From the NCBI GenBank assembly GCA_934278005.1, contig CAKQWG010000144.1, positions 1 to 7,971 on the forward strand: 7,971 nucleotides of DNA. The letters are read 5' to 3'. Below, in pieces: positions 1 to 7,171 of the stretch. Both the position numbers and the translations under genes were made by a program. Below the pieces are notes generated by a model. It ran no database searches, was not told the origin of the DNA, and was given only the letters and a program-made list of their open reading frames with translations. Within the stretch, counting starts at the first letter, position 1. Each line of letters begins with the position of its first letter. Source of the stretch: an uncultured Pirellulaceae bacterium (lineage in GTDB: Bacteria > Planctomycetota > Planctomycetia > Pirellulales > Pirellulaceae).

Positions 1-1304
1 TTACCTTGATGCGGTCCCATCCATGGGGTAGCGGGACGCTCTACCGCGTAGTGCATCCACCGCGCTACCGCGCAGGCCGCTAGCGGAATCAGCACCAATA
101 TGGCGGGTTCTCGATAGCGGACCGATCCTACAAATACCATGTGTAGAAGCGTGAAGTAAAGAGTAGGCAGCCAGAGGATCACGTAAAACCAGCTAATCCG
201 ACGGATTTGCCACCAGCTAGCCCACACTGCTAGCAAAAGAATGCTGAAGCTGCTCAGCGTGATCGCCAAACGCGTTATCAGCGAATTGATCTCGCCACCA
301 TCTGGCCAGAGCGTCCAGATCCGCAGGAATTTGCGTCCAGCCAATTTGATCACCTCAGTGGGATGCTGCTTAGCCCAGGCGATGGCTGCAGCCTGCGCGC
401 GGGCGTTGAGCCGATACTCCAGCGTGCTTACCAAGGGGCCGGTTTGTTGTTGGTCTTCCAGTAGCTGGTCCGCCAACATGGTTTGCATAAACGCCATGTC
501 TTCATCGCTGGCCCCGGACGCCCCTGCATGCAATCCGTCCAGTAGACTCGGGCCCACCTGCAAGGTAGTCGGCACGAAGCGGCCGGTAATGTATGCGTTG
601 CGCACCCACCACGGGGACATGACACAGCTCAGGCCTACCAACGTACTCACTAAAATAAGCGATTGGCGGCGTCGATCGGGACCGATCAGCATGCCTACTG
701 ACCAAGCAAAGGGGGCGAAGAGCAGCCAGCTCGGACGCGCCAATACCGCCGCGCCGGCCAATCCGCCCGCCAGCAGGCCGTAGGCCCAGCGGCGCGGGGT
801 CGAATCGGTTTGCCAAGCCGACTGCCAGGCCAACAAATAGCCTAGCATGAGTGGGATGAAGACAGCTTCGCTGAGCAGGATAATGCTCATGCCAATGGCA
901 GATGGATAGATGGCTGCTAGGGCCGCGGCGATGATGCCCACGCAATTGCCTCCACATCTCCAACCCAGCCAAGCGATCAGACCTACCACCAGTGTGCCCA
1001 ACAGGCAGCCGAGCACGCGCGCCCACCACACACCCGTGGCGGGATCAGAGAAGGTGGCTAGCGGGGCCAGCACCATGGGATACAGCGGGGCCCGAAAGAT
1101 GCGAGATTCGGGGCTTTCGTACTGATAGGGCAGGCCGTGGGCAAGTTGACTGGCCAACGTCCAGTAGCTGTGGCTATCACCTAAACGAAACAGACGACCT
1201 TCGCCCTGGGCCGCGTGCTGCCAATAGCCGGCTGCGCCCAGCCGCACTATAAACGCGACCAGCAACACGATCAGCAGAGCAGTCCGCGAATTGCAATATT
1301 TCAT
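1..1304 (-). CDS. Membrane glycosyltransferase, GT-C fold, family 39 (ArnT/PMT-like), C-terminus cut by the window edge
   Basis: This frame has no stop from the ATG at 1304 down to position 3, giving 434 visible residues; the end lies beyond the left edge. Such enzymes move a sugar from a polyprenyl-phosphate donor onto a lipid or protein on the outer face of the cytoplasmic membrane. Seen: a first membrane helix at about residues 8-26, then an external loop with LGDSHSYW (D43) and RAPLYPMVLA (71-80). In family 39 enzymes an acidic residue in this loop serves catalysis, so D43 is the candidate. Further conserved-looking pieces are LSEAVF (144-149), SPWWVRN (230-236) and, near the end, RYREPA (396-401) leading into a last hydrophobic helix, all separated by hydrophobic segments. 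No Shine-Dalgarno site precedes the ATG. It is codirectional with the permease upstream but 128 bases away across a repeat cluster, so co-transcription is uncertain. The acceptor cannot be read from sequence. Confidence 0.85.
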   Translation of the reverse strand, partial: MKYCNSRTALLIVLLVAFIVRLGAAGYWQHAAQGEGRLFRLGDSHSYWTLASQLAHGLPYQYESPESRIFRAPLYPMVLAPLATFSDPATGVWWARVLGCLLGTLVVGLIAWLGWRCGGNCVGIIAAALAAIYPSAIGMSIILLSEAVFIPLMLGYLLAWQSAWQTDSTPRRWAYGLLAGGLAGAAVLARPSWLLFAPFAWSVGMLIGPDRRRQSLILVSTLVGLSCVMSPWWVRNAYITGRFVPTTLQVGPSLLDGLHAGASGASDEDMAFMQTMLADQLLEDQQQTGPLVSTLEYRLNARAQAAAIAWAKQHPTEVIKLAGRKFLRIWTLWPDGGEINSLITRLAITLSSFSILLLAVWASWWQIRRISWFYVILWLPTLYFTLLHMVFVGSVRYREPAILVLIPLAACAVARWMHYAVERPATPWMGPHQG

Positions 1305-1349
1305 TCGGCTAAGCTAGTACTGCGGCCAACCTTGATATTGGGGTAGAGT

Positions 1350-1429
1350 GTAGAGCAGTTGTCCCCAACTGCTTTAAAACGATTGGGACAACCGCTCTAC
1401 AATCCGAACGGTTGCGACAACCGCTCTAC
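1350..1429. repeat. Intergenic cluster of inverted and direct repeats
   Basis: The gap between the permease stop and the glycosyltransferase start contains three related copies of a GTAGAGC(G/A)GTTGTC-type element. The copy at 1350-1365 is inverted relative to 1385-1400 (16 bases, one mismatch). The 14-mer GACAACCGCTCTAC at 1387-1400 recurs directly at 1416-1429. Two copies also carry short perfect hairpins: GCAGTTG-TCCC-CAACTGC (1355-1372) and CGGTTG-CGA-CAACCG (1409-1423). It lies just after the permease stop, so it could limit transcription or stabilise the mRNA end, but no U-run follows the stems. It looks more like a dispersed REP-like repeat than a classical terminator. Confidence 0.75.
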
Positions 1430-1432
1430 GAA

Positions 1433-3217
1433 CTAGGCTAAATCGCGGTCTTCGAACAGCAGCAAGGCCAGGAACATCGCCAGCATGACATACAGCAAGC
1501 AGTAAACAAGATTGCCTGAAAGCAGCGACATAGTGATGGGTTTACCAGCATCGATGGCCGCCTGCAGCGAAAAGTGCTCAAGGATCGGAATGACGGTGGC
1601 CACTAGGGATGAGATGAATTTCACGATTTCGAAACCATCCTGCGTGCTGCTAACCAGCGAAGTGGTCAAATTGCCGACTACATAGATCGCAAAGCAGACC
1701 GACAAGTTGGCTAGTTGTGGCAGACGCGTCGCCAGGGCCACGCTGACGGCCATCAACACAACAGACTGCATGAAGGCCATCGTCAATCCAGGGATGGTGC
1801 GCATCATTTCGATGTGGCACTGCTGCCAAGTGGGCATTGTTTCGGACGCTTCTCGCGAATCGTAGATCGGCTTGTAGGCGACTGCGGTCAGTTCCAGAGC
1901 GCCCAGCACCACGAACATTAACAGTAGCATCCAGAAGATTCCCAAGAACTTGCCAATCACGAAGCTTCGCCGCTGAATGGGTTTGCTCAACACGGTCAAC
2001 GCCGTCTTACCTTCGATCTCTTCGCTGATCGAGCTGCTGGCCGACCAAATGCCTTGGAATGCGGCCAAGAGCATAATGGTTGTGATCCCGCAATCCTTGA
2101 GCAGTTTGATGTCCTCGCCGAACGTATTGAACGAGAGGAATGTGTACAGCACGATGGCCAGCGATCCAAGTAGCATCAGCACTAGAAACAGTGGCTGAGC
2201 CAATTCGCTTTTAAGAGTCGCATGAGCCACGGCCGATGCGCGCGGCGCGACAGCTTGCTGCAACAAAATAGCTAGTCCGATCAACAGCACAGCTAGAGCG
2301 GTAATAACCAAGCTAGCTGCCTCGGGAACCGGCGGCACGGTCGCGATCGTGAAGGTCAGCTGCGCGGGGTATACCTCCTGATTCTGCACGTGCAATTGAA
2401 GCGCTTCGTCCGTTGGAATCGGTAGGCTTTCGATGCTTTGATTGCGACGATTCCAGTTCAGTGTCTCGCCGGCTCCAATGCGTACCGGCGCGCGGCTAAA
2501 GCTGGCCGAATCGGCTGCGTCGGCCAGCAGGACGGACATATCGGAGTGGATCTTCAGTTCGTCGAGCAATTCAAAATCGATAGGCAGATCGACGGGTACG
2601 AACTCGGCCTGGCCATCGGCGGGTTGTGCGGCTAGCTCGCGGACGACTACGGTCTCTCCGGTGGAAAATAACTGCGGGATGCTTGCAAAAGCGCGGATTG
2701 GCTCGGCCACGATCGGAGTACCCAGTGCGGCTCCGACTGCCCACGCGGCGGCTCCGACAAACACAATGATCAGGGCGGTGATAGTTAAAAAGCCTGCCGC
2801 GCCTTCGCTGAGAGTCGCAATGGAGTACCTGGACGCCTGCTTTGAACAGCAGAAGACCAGCGACCAGCCCACGATGGCGCTAAGCAGCACCAGGGCAATC
2901 GACAGCAGCAGCGGCTCCTTCAAATCGGCACTTCCCAGCATATTAGCCGGGATTACCGACCAGATGCCGGCCGCCAGAGCGGCCGTGATGATCGCCGCTA
3001 CCACGTGTCCGGCCACAGAGTGCGACAGCTTTTCCCATGGCGGGATGTAAGACAAAGCCCGGAACAGCAGCATGAAGGCGGCCAGAGCCAGTAGTCCCAA
3101 GCCAATGCCGGCCGCTAAAAACCAAATAGGAGTAAGCCATGCCGTCATCCAAGAACTCGCTTGACCAAGCGGCAGGAGTGGCAGGCTAAGCGGCAGGACT
3201 GTCAGGTCAGCTGTCAT
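1433..3217 (-). CDS. ABC-2/NosY-type ABC transporter permease with a large extracytoplasmic domain
   Basis: Polytopic inner-membrane protein, probably the membrane subunit of an ABC transporter or of an envelope-maturation machine. Numbering from the chosen ATG at 3217 (594 residues), hydrophobic segments lie near 27-53, 70-89, 103-122, 143-165, 302-320, 343-361, 377-393, 428-446, 480-497, 506-522 and 569-588. A soluble stretch of about 130 residues (170-300) sits between the fourth and fifth. The cytoplasmic EEIEGKTALTVLSKPIQRR and following IGKFLG (399-426) match the signature segment of NosY/ABC-2 permeases. An in-frame ATG at 3322 would add 35 residues of poorly membrane-like sequence. 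I prefer 3217 because the hydrophobic N-terminus follows it; a third option is 3148. None has a convincing ribosome binding site. The usual ATPase partner is not in this window, and the substrate is unknown. The gene lies downstream of and codirectional with the acylphosphatase, with a gap of 183 bases. Confidence 0.85.
   Translation of the reverse strand: MTADLTVLPLSLPLLPLGQASSWMTAWLTPIWFLAAGIGLGLLALAAFMLLFRALSYIPPWEKLSHSVAGHVVAAIITAALAAGIWSVIPANMLGSADLKEPLLLSIALVLLSAIVGWSLVFCCSKQASRYSIATLSEGAAGFLTITALIIVFVGAAAWAVGAALGTPIVAEPIRAFASIPQLFSTGETVVVRELAAQPADGQAEFVPVDLPIDFELLDELKIHSDMSVLLADAADSASFSRAPVRIGAGETLNWNRRNQSIESLPIPTDEALQLHVQNQEVYPAQLTFTIATVPPVPEAASLVITALAVLLIGLAILLQQAVAPRASAVAHATLKSELAQPLFLVLMLLGSLAIVLYTFLSFNTFGEDIKLLKDCGITTIMLLAAFQGIWSASSSISEEIEGKTALTVLSKPIQRRSFVIGKFLGIFWMLLLMFVVLGALELTAVAYKPIYDSREASETMPTWQQCHIEMMRTIPGLTMAFMQSVVLMAVSVALATRLPQLANLSVCFAIYVVGNLTTSLVSSTQDGFEIVKFISSLVATVIPILEHFSLQAAIDAGKPITMSLLSGNLVYCLLYVMLAMFLALLLFEDRDLA
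3168..3209. repeat. Two imperfect 21-bp tandem units at the 5' end of the permease gene
   Basis: Two adjacent 21-base units (3168-3188 and 3189-3209) both begin AGCGGCAGGA and differ at a few positions. On the minus strand they encode a short Leu/Pro-rich stretch (LTVLPLSLPLLPL) just after the preferred start. They may be a local duplication. If the true start is 3148, this stretch would be 5' leader rather than protein. Confidence 0.45.
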
Positions 3218-3400
3218 GTCGAAGTCGATCTTGTGGAGATAAGCCAAAGGGGGTGATGCAAGAATACGCGAAATAACTACAGAACATTTTGACTCAAGCG
3301 ACAGCTCAAGTCGACAGGCCATCAGCTGTCAATATGCCAAAAACTGGTTCCAGATAGTGATTACGTCGGTTGTCAGGAGTCGGTTCGGCTCAGCCGCCCC

Positions 3401-3691
3401 TTAGCGCTCCAAATCGGCGTCAATTGCGAATTCCGTCCAGCTCGGCTGGGCAATTTCGCTCCATTGTTGGCTGGCACGGGTGATAAAAAGGTTTAAACGC
3501 TCCGCAATGGCCGCTTGAAAGCGTAGCAGTTCCTCTTGTGTCCCCTCCGCCTGTAGGTCGACCGAGCCGTCCTGGACGTTGGCCACGCGGCCCGTAACGT
3601 TAAAGTTGCGAGCCACATCCGCCACGTTCATGCGAAATCCGACCCCCTGCACTCGCCCTTCATACCGCATACTCAACCGCAGCTGTGACAT
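3401..3691 (-). CDS. acyP: Acylphosphatase
   Basis: Small cytoplasmic hydrolase of acyl phosphates (carboxyl-phosphate anhydrides such as 1,3-bisphosphoglycerate or acetyl phosphate). Length is 96 residues, normal for the family at about 90-100. The N-terminal signature is intact: YEGRVQGVGFR (10-20) supplies the phosphate-binding loop and catalytic Arg20. The second segment GRVANVQDGSVDLQAEG (34-50) carries the catalytic Asn38. The C-terminal strand (WTEFAID, 85-91) is also present. The start is the ATG at 3691; upstream is only a weak purine tract (AAGGGA) about 12 bases away, further than usual. The gene is divergent from the secreted haem-type gene across a 120-base gap that must hold both promoters, where I find no strong -35/-10 pair. 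The physiological role of bacterial acylphosphatases is poorly known, and the neighbours do not clarify it. Confidence 0.95.
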   Translation of the reverse strand: MSQLRLSMRYEGRVQGVGFRMNVADVARNFNVTGRVANVQDGSVDLQAEGTQEELLRFQAAIAERLNLFITRASQQWSEIAQPSWTEFAIDADLER

Positions 3692-3811
3692 TTAACTTGC
3701 CCATCCCTTGTGTTTTCGAGTTTTGTTGAGCCCATTGAGAACGATTGGGTCGATTCACCTGAAGCAACTGCACTTGACTTTTACCAGCTAAACTGCGTAC
3801 CGTCACCCACC

Positions 3812-5101
3812 ATGACTACTCACGCAGCAAGGCCGAAACAACCCAACCGCACAGCGTCCGCACAAGCGGCGCGGCTGTGGTTGTGCGCGCTAGCGCCGCT
3901 GGTGTTTTTGCTGGTCATCCCTGCGTTTGCTACGGGCCAAGAGTTTGGGCAGCGCGCGGTATTGCTCAAGCAGACCGACCGAGTACTCTTTGGTAAGGTA
4001 CTGCAACGCGCCGGATTTTACGAGATAGAGCTGGCCCCCAACTCGCGCGTCTCGATTCCGACGGAGAAAGTGGCCCAAGTCGCAGATTCTCTGGAAGAAC
4101 TCTACAAAATAAAAAGCGCGGGCATCTCGCCGACGAGCATTGGCGACCATTTTCAACTGACCCGCTGGTGTCTAGTCAATGGTTTGTTATCGCAGGCGGC
4201 CGAGCATTACACAATTGTGGCCCGCAGCAACGCCAACCATCCGCGCGTCAAGCAGTTGGGGGTGGAATTGGAAGAGCAGCTGCTGCACGACCAGGACTTT
4301 CGCGAGTATTTGGGGCTCGGGCCGCTGGTCCAACCTGCCCCTAACGCGGCGGTGACCGTTCAGCCGCAGGGGGTGCTCGAACAGCCGAGCGTGGTGACGG
4401 CCAGCACATTTGAAGTGCCTAGCGCGCCGCATCCAGAAGTTGCCAAGCGTTTTGCCACGCGGGTCGAACCCATCCTGCTCAATCGCTGCTCTCAAGCAGC
4501 CTGCCATGGCGTACAGGGGACCAGTTCCCTGCGACTGCTTGAGCCGTATGGCAAGACGCACGCCCAGACCGCTGCCGAGAATCTGGCCAGCGTTTTGAAG
4601 CACGTGCCGACCGACCTCAATCAAATCGCACCCCTGGTGCATTTCGCCACAAAAGCACATGGAACTCAGCGCGAGCCCGCGCTGACCGCAACCGATCCCA
4701 AACTGATCCAGGAGCTGCAGGACTGGGTGGGTTTTGTCCGCAACCCGGTCGTCTCGGCGGTGGCCCTCTCGCCCGTTCGCCCCAACGATAATACGAGCAC
4801 TTCGGGCTTAAATCCTGTGGTTCCAGGCGGAGCCGCACTGCGTCGGGTACCGCAGGCAGCAAGCGCCGACGCGATGCCCAACGCCGCCCGGTCGGCTCAA
4901 GCCGCTAGCCAACAGCCGGCGGTAGCTTTCCCCGCTACTGGATTTCCGGTCGGAGTTCAGCCACCAACGGCATCTGACCTGGATGCCCTGGACGCTCAAC
5001 TGCGAGAGATACTCGGAGAGGCTAAGATCGGTAGTGCTGCGGCAACAGACGACCCGTTCGATCCGGCCGAGTTTAATCGCAAGGCTCGCCGAGCGCAGTA
5101 A
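3812..5101 (+). CDS. Secreted planctomycete-type protein with a C-x4-C-H (cytochrome c-like) motif
   Basis: I recognise the style but cannot name a function. Starting at the ATG at 3812 the product is 429 residues. A basic n-region of about 20 residues and a hydrophobic core (22-40, ending AFATGQE) look like a signal peptide cut near residue 40; if uncleaved it would be a membrane anchor. Then follow a beta-rich segment (48-98), a helical TPR-like pair (112-158, with TRWCLVNGLLSQAAEHY), and a segment 206-310 with RVEPILLNRCSQAACHG. C226, C231 and H232 form C-x4-C-H, a spaced variant of the haem c attachment motif. H277 or H283 (in PLVHFATKAHG) could be the distal ligand. After this come an Ala/Pro/Val-rich low-complexity linker (312-385), a short amphipathic helix (386-405) and a basic tail. 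The frame also opens at a GTG at 3710, but those 34 residues would precede the signal peptide, so 3812 is preferred. Neither start has a Shine-Dalgarno site. Haem binding is inference. Confidence 0.8.
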   Translation: MTTHAARPKQPNRTASAQAARLWLCALAPLVFLLVIPAFATGQEFGQRAVLLKQTDRVLFGKVLQRAGFYEIELAPNSRVSIPTEKVAQVADSLEELYKIKSAGISPTSIGDHFQLTRWCLVNGLLSQAAEHYTIVARSNANHPRVKQLGVELEEQLLHDQDFREYLGLGPLVQPAPNAAVTVQPQGVLEQPSVVTASTFEVPSAPHPEVAKRFATRVEPILLNRCSQAACHGVQGTSSLRLLEPYGKTHAQTAAENLASVLKHVPTDLNQIAPLVHFATKAHGTQREPALTATDPKLIQELQDWVGFVRNPVVSAVALSPVRPNDNTSTSGLNPVVPGGAALRRVPQAASADAMPNAARSAQAASQQPAVAFPATGFPVGVQPPTASDLDALDAQLREILGEAKIGSAAATDDPFDPAEFNRKARRAQ

Positions 5102-5226
5102 AGTGGGGTATGCATCCTGCTTGCCAGGCAGTGGGGTAAGCATCCTGCTTGCCAAAGAAAAGAGAGGTTTTTTGCAAGCTAGAAGCTTACGCCACTGGGG
5201 CTCGCAAGCTGGAAGCTTACGCCACT
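5102..5226. repeat. Two direct plus two inverted copies of a ~23-25 bp intergenic repeat
   Basis: Immediately after the stop of the haem-type gene, AGTGGGGTA(T/A)GCATCCTGC plus TTGCCA occurs twice (5102-5126 and 5130-5154, one difference). Two copies in the opposite orientation, beginning GCAAGCT and ending AGCTTACGCCACT, follow at 5174-5196 and 5204-5226; they differ from each other at one position. Comparing the 5130 copy with the reverse complement of the right-hand copies gives 19 or 20 of 23 matches, so the block can fold into a long imperfect hairpin. The loop region includes a run of six T (5168-5173). A role as a bidirectional mRNA-end structure insulating aspS is possible. A dispersed REP/MITE-like element is equally plausible. 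Confidence 0.8.
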
Positions 5227-5297
5227 AGTCGGAATTGTGCGACCGATTAAAATCTGGACCGATAGATACACACTATAACTTTGACACATCGGCTCAC

Positions 5298-5301
5298 AGG
5301 A
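5298..5301 (+). promoter_or_regulatory. Ribosome binding site deciding the aspS TTG start
   Basis: AGGA lies eight bases before the TTG at 5310. The protein read from that TTG begins exactly where AspRS family members begin (LRSHTCGQLR, compared with E. coli MRTEYCGQLR). Further upstream TATAAC (5274-5279) resembles a -10 box but has no good -35 partner, so I do not call a promoter. Confidence 0.65.
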
Positions 5302-5309
5302 CCTCTAAA

Positions 5310-7100
5310 TTGCTTCGTTCACACACGTGCGGCCAACTCCGTAGCGCCGATATCGGCCAACAGGTCAAACTTTGCGGCTGGGTCGATACGACGCGCGACT
5401 ACGGCGGAATGATTTTCATCGATCTGCGCGATCGGTACGGCAAAACCCAGGTGGTTGTAACGCCCGATAGTGGCGAGGAAAACCTGGAAATCGCCCGTCG
5501 CCTGCGCGGCGAGGACGTGGTTATGTTCGAAGGGGAGGTCGCCTCACGTCTGGAAGGCAAGGACAACGAGAAGCTGGTGACGGGCGGAATTGAGATTCGG
5601 GCTACCCAAGTTAAGCTGCTCAACCGCAGCAAAACTCCTCCGTTTTTCCCTGACCAGGAAGAGTTGCCGGGAGAGGATCTACGGCTGCGCTATCGCTACA
5701 TCGATTTGCGGCGGCAGCAGATGCAGCAGACCCTGGTGCTGCGCAGCCAAATCATTAAGTCGATGCGCGATTACTTTGCCGAGCACGACTTTATCGACGT
5801 GGAGACGCCGATCCTGGGTCGTAGCACGCCCGAGGGGGCCCGCGACTACTTGGTCCCCAGCCGTGTTCACTGGGGGCATTTCTTCGCGCTGCCGCAGTCG
5901 CCGCAGCTCTACAAGCAGATTCTGATGGTTGCTGGTTACGACCGCTATGTGCAGATTGCACGCTGCTTCCGCGACGAAGACTTGCGCGCCGACCGCCAGC
6001 CCGAGTTTACTCAGCTCGACATGGAGATGTCGTTTGTCGACAGCGAAGACATCATGTCCATGATCGACGGTTTGATGGAGAAGCTGGCCAAGGATCTACT
6101 TGGGCTTGAACTCAAGCTGCCGCTTCCGCGAATGACCTATGATCAAGCCATGCAGCGCTACGGCAGCGATGCACCGGACCTGCGTTACGGCATGGAGATC
6201 GTCGACTGCAGCGATCTAGCCGGGCAGAGCGATTTTCGCGTTTTCCGTGGGGCCGTCGATGCAGGTGGCTTCGTCCGAGGCATCAAAGTAGAGCAGCGCG
6301 CTGAAGAGTTTTCGCGCAAGCGAATCGATGAGCTGACCGACTTCGTCAAGAATGATTTCGGGGCGAAGGGTTTGGCTTGGTTCCGCGTCGAGCCCGACGG
6401 TGCACTTTGGTCGCCGATCAGCAAGAACGTCGAAGCGGCCGTCATCGATGGAATCAAAGCCCGATTTGACGCCCAGCCGGGCGATCTGCTGCTGCTGCTG
6501 GCAGACACCTGGGAGGTAACCTGCAAGGGGCTCAACGGCCTGCGCCGTCGCTTGGCAGCCGAGCTAAAATTGTACGATCCCAAGCAGATGCACTTTTCCT
6601 GGGTGGTCCAGTTCCCCATGTTCGATCACGACCCAGAGGAGCAGCGTTGGGTGGCCATGCACCATCCGTTCACCGCGCCGCTGCCCCAGGACTTGGCCGG
6701 CCTCAAGAGCGATCCGAAGGTCTGCCGCGCGCAGGCTTACGATCTGATCATTAATGGATACGAGGCCGGAGGTGGGACCATTCGGATCCATGATTCGGAG
6801 ACGCAGCAAGTCGTATTTGATCTGCTGGGCATCTCGCCTGAGATGGCCAAGGATCGTTTCGGATTTTTGCTCGATGCACTCAGCTACGGTGCTCCGCCGC
6901 ACGGTGGCATCGCACTGGGAGTCGATCGCGTGGTAATGCTCTTTGCCGGCCTGGACAATATCCGCGACTGCATCGCGTTTCCCAAGACGCAGCGTGCCAT
7001 GGATCTAATGACCGAGGCGCCTGGGCAGGTGGAAACCAAGCAATTGCACGAGCTGCACATCGAGGTGGAGACGCCCCCTGCCAAGCCATCGGTGGGCTAG
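5310..7100 (+). CDS. aspS: Aspartyl-tRNA synthetase, bacterial type
   Basis: Class IIb aminoacyl-tRNA synthetase; it activates aspartate with ATP and charges tRNA(Asp) in the cytoplasm. It has 596 residues from the TTG at 5310, close to E. coli AspRS (590). Domains in order: an N-terminal anticodon-binding OB fold (about 1-110, GQLRSADIGQQVKLCGWV); class II motif 1 (DVETPIL, 163-169); STPEGARDYLVPSR (172-185); the QSPQLYKQ loop (196-203); motif 2 (FRDEDLRADRQPEFTQLD, 220-237, ATP-contacting R221); a bacterial GAD-type insertion (about 270-400); MHHPFT (450-455); NGYEAGGG (482-489); and motif 3 (GVDRVVML, 537-544, R540). The FPKTQ tail (557-561) and closing ELHI are also typical. The frame is intact and opens upstream to a TTG at 5235, but the extra 25 residues match no family feature. 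Residue 31 is Tyr and 83 is Gly, positions linked to tRNA(Asp)/tRNA(Asn) discrimination. Flanking repeats suggest a monocistronic unit. Confidence 0.98.
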   Translation: MLRSHTCGQLRSADIGQQVKLCGWVDTTRDYGGMIFIDLRDRYGKTQVVVTPDSGEENLEIARRLRGEDVVMFEGEVASRLEGKDNEKLVTGGIEIRATQVKLLNRSKTPPFFPDQEELPGEDLRLRYRYIDLRRQQMQQTLVLRSQIIKSMRDYFAEHDFIDVETPILGRSTPEGARDYLVPSRVHWGHFFALPQSPQLYKQILMVAGYDRYVQIARCFRDEDLRADRQPEFTQLDMEMSFVDSEDIMSMIDGLMEKLAKDLLGLELKLPLPRMTYDQAMQRYGSDAPDLRYGMEIVDCSDLAGQSDFRVFRGAVDAGGFVRGIKVEQRAEEFSRKRIDELTDFVKNDFGAKGLAWFRVEPDGALWSPISKNVEAAVIDGIKARFDAQPGDLLLLLADTWEVTCKGLNGLRRRLAAELKLYDPKQMHFSWVVQFPMFDHDPEEQRWVAMHHPFTAPLPQDLAGLKSDPKVCRAQAYDLIINGYEAGGGTIRIHDSETQQVVFDLLGISPEMAKDRFGFLLDALSYGAPPHGGIALGVDRVVMLFAGLDNIRDCIAFPKTQRAMDLMTEAPGQVETKQLHELHIEVETPPAKPSVG

Positions 7101-7107
7101 TTCAGCG

Positions 7108-7171
7108 GCTGTGTGGGGCATCAGCTGTGTAGATTATTAGCTGTTTGGGGCATTGGCTGTGTGGAGCATTG
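7108..7171. repeat. 16-bp tandem repeat, four imperfect units
   Basis: Four consecutive 16-base units follow the aspS stop: 7108-7123, 7124-7139, 7140-7155 and 7156-7171. The consensus is GCTGTGTGGGGCATTG. Units 1, 3 and 4 differ from it at one or two positions; unit 2 diverges in its second half. The units fall in the 258-base gap between aspS and the next gene. That gap also contains a 10-base inverted pair (GACGGCTCAG at 7174-7183 and CTGAGCCGTC at 7312-7321) and a small palindrome (GAGCCG-T-CGGCTC, 7314-7326). I see no convincing promoter in it. Confidence 0.75.

Noticed and set aside
241..1252. Open frames on the plus strand and a second minus-strand frame (502-1029) across the glycosyltransferase
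   Set aside because: They overlap a long uninterrupted minus-strand frame with clear GT-C motifs and membrane helices; their own translations are Arg/Ser/Pro-rich with no domain.
2442..3050. 202-residue plus-strand frame opposite the permease
   Set aside because: Its Ala/Ser-rich composition arises from the complement of hydrophobic codons; the opposite strand encodes a convincing membrane protein.
3385..3400. Hairpin CGGCT-C-AGCCG after acyP as a terminator
   Set aside because: One-base loop, short stem and no T-run on the transcribed side.
4187..4660. 157-residue minus-strand frame opposite the haem-type gene
   Set aside because: No recognisable motif, and it lies wholly within a better supported secreted protein.
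5102..5226. Possible CRISPR array
   Set aside because: Only two direct and two inverted copies, separated by 3-19 bases rather than uniform spacers, and no cas gene nearby.
5235..5309. Upstream TTG start for aspS adding 25 residues
   Set aside because: The extension matches nothing in AspRS, whereas the TTG at 5310 has AGGA at proper spacing and begins at the family N-terminus.
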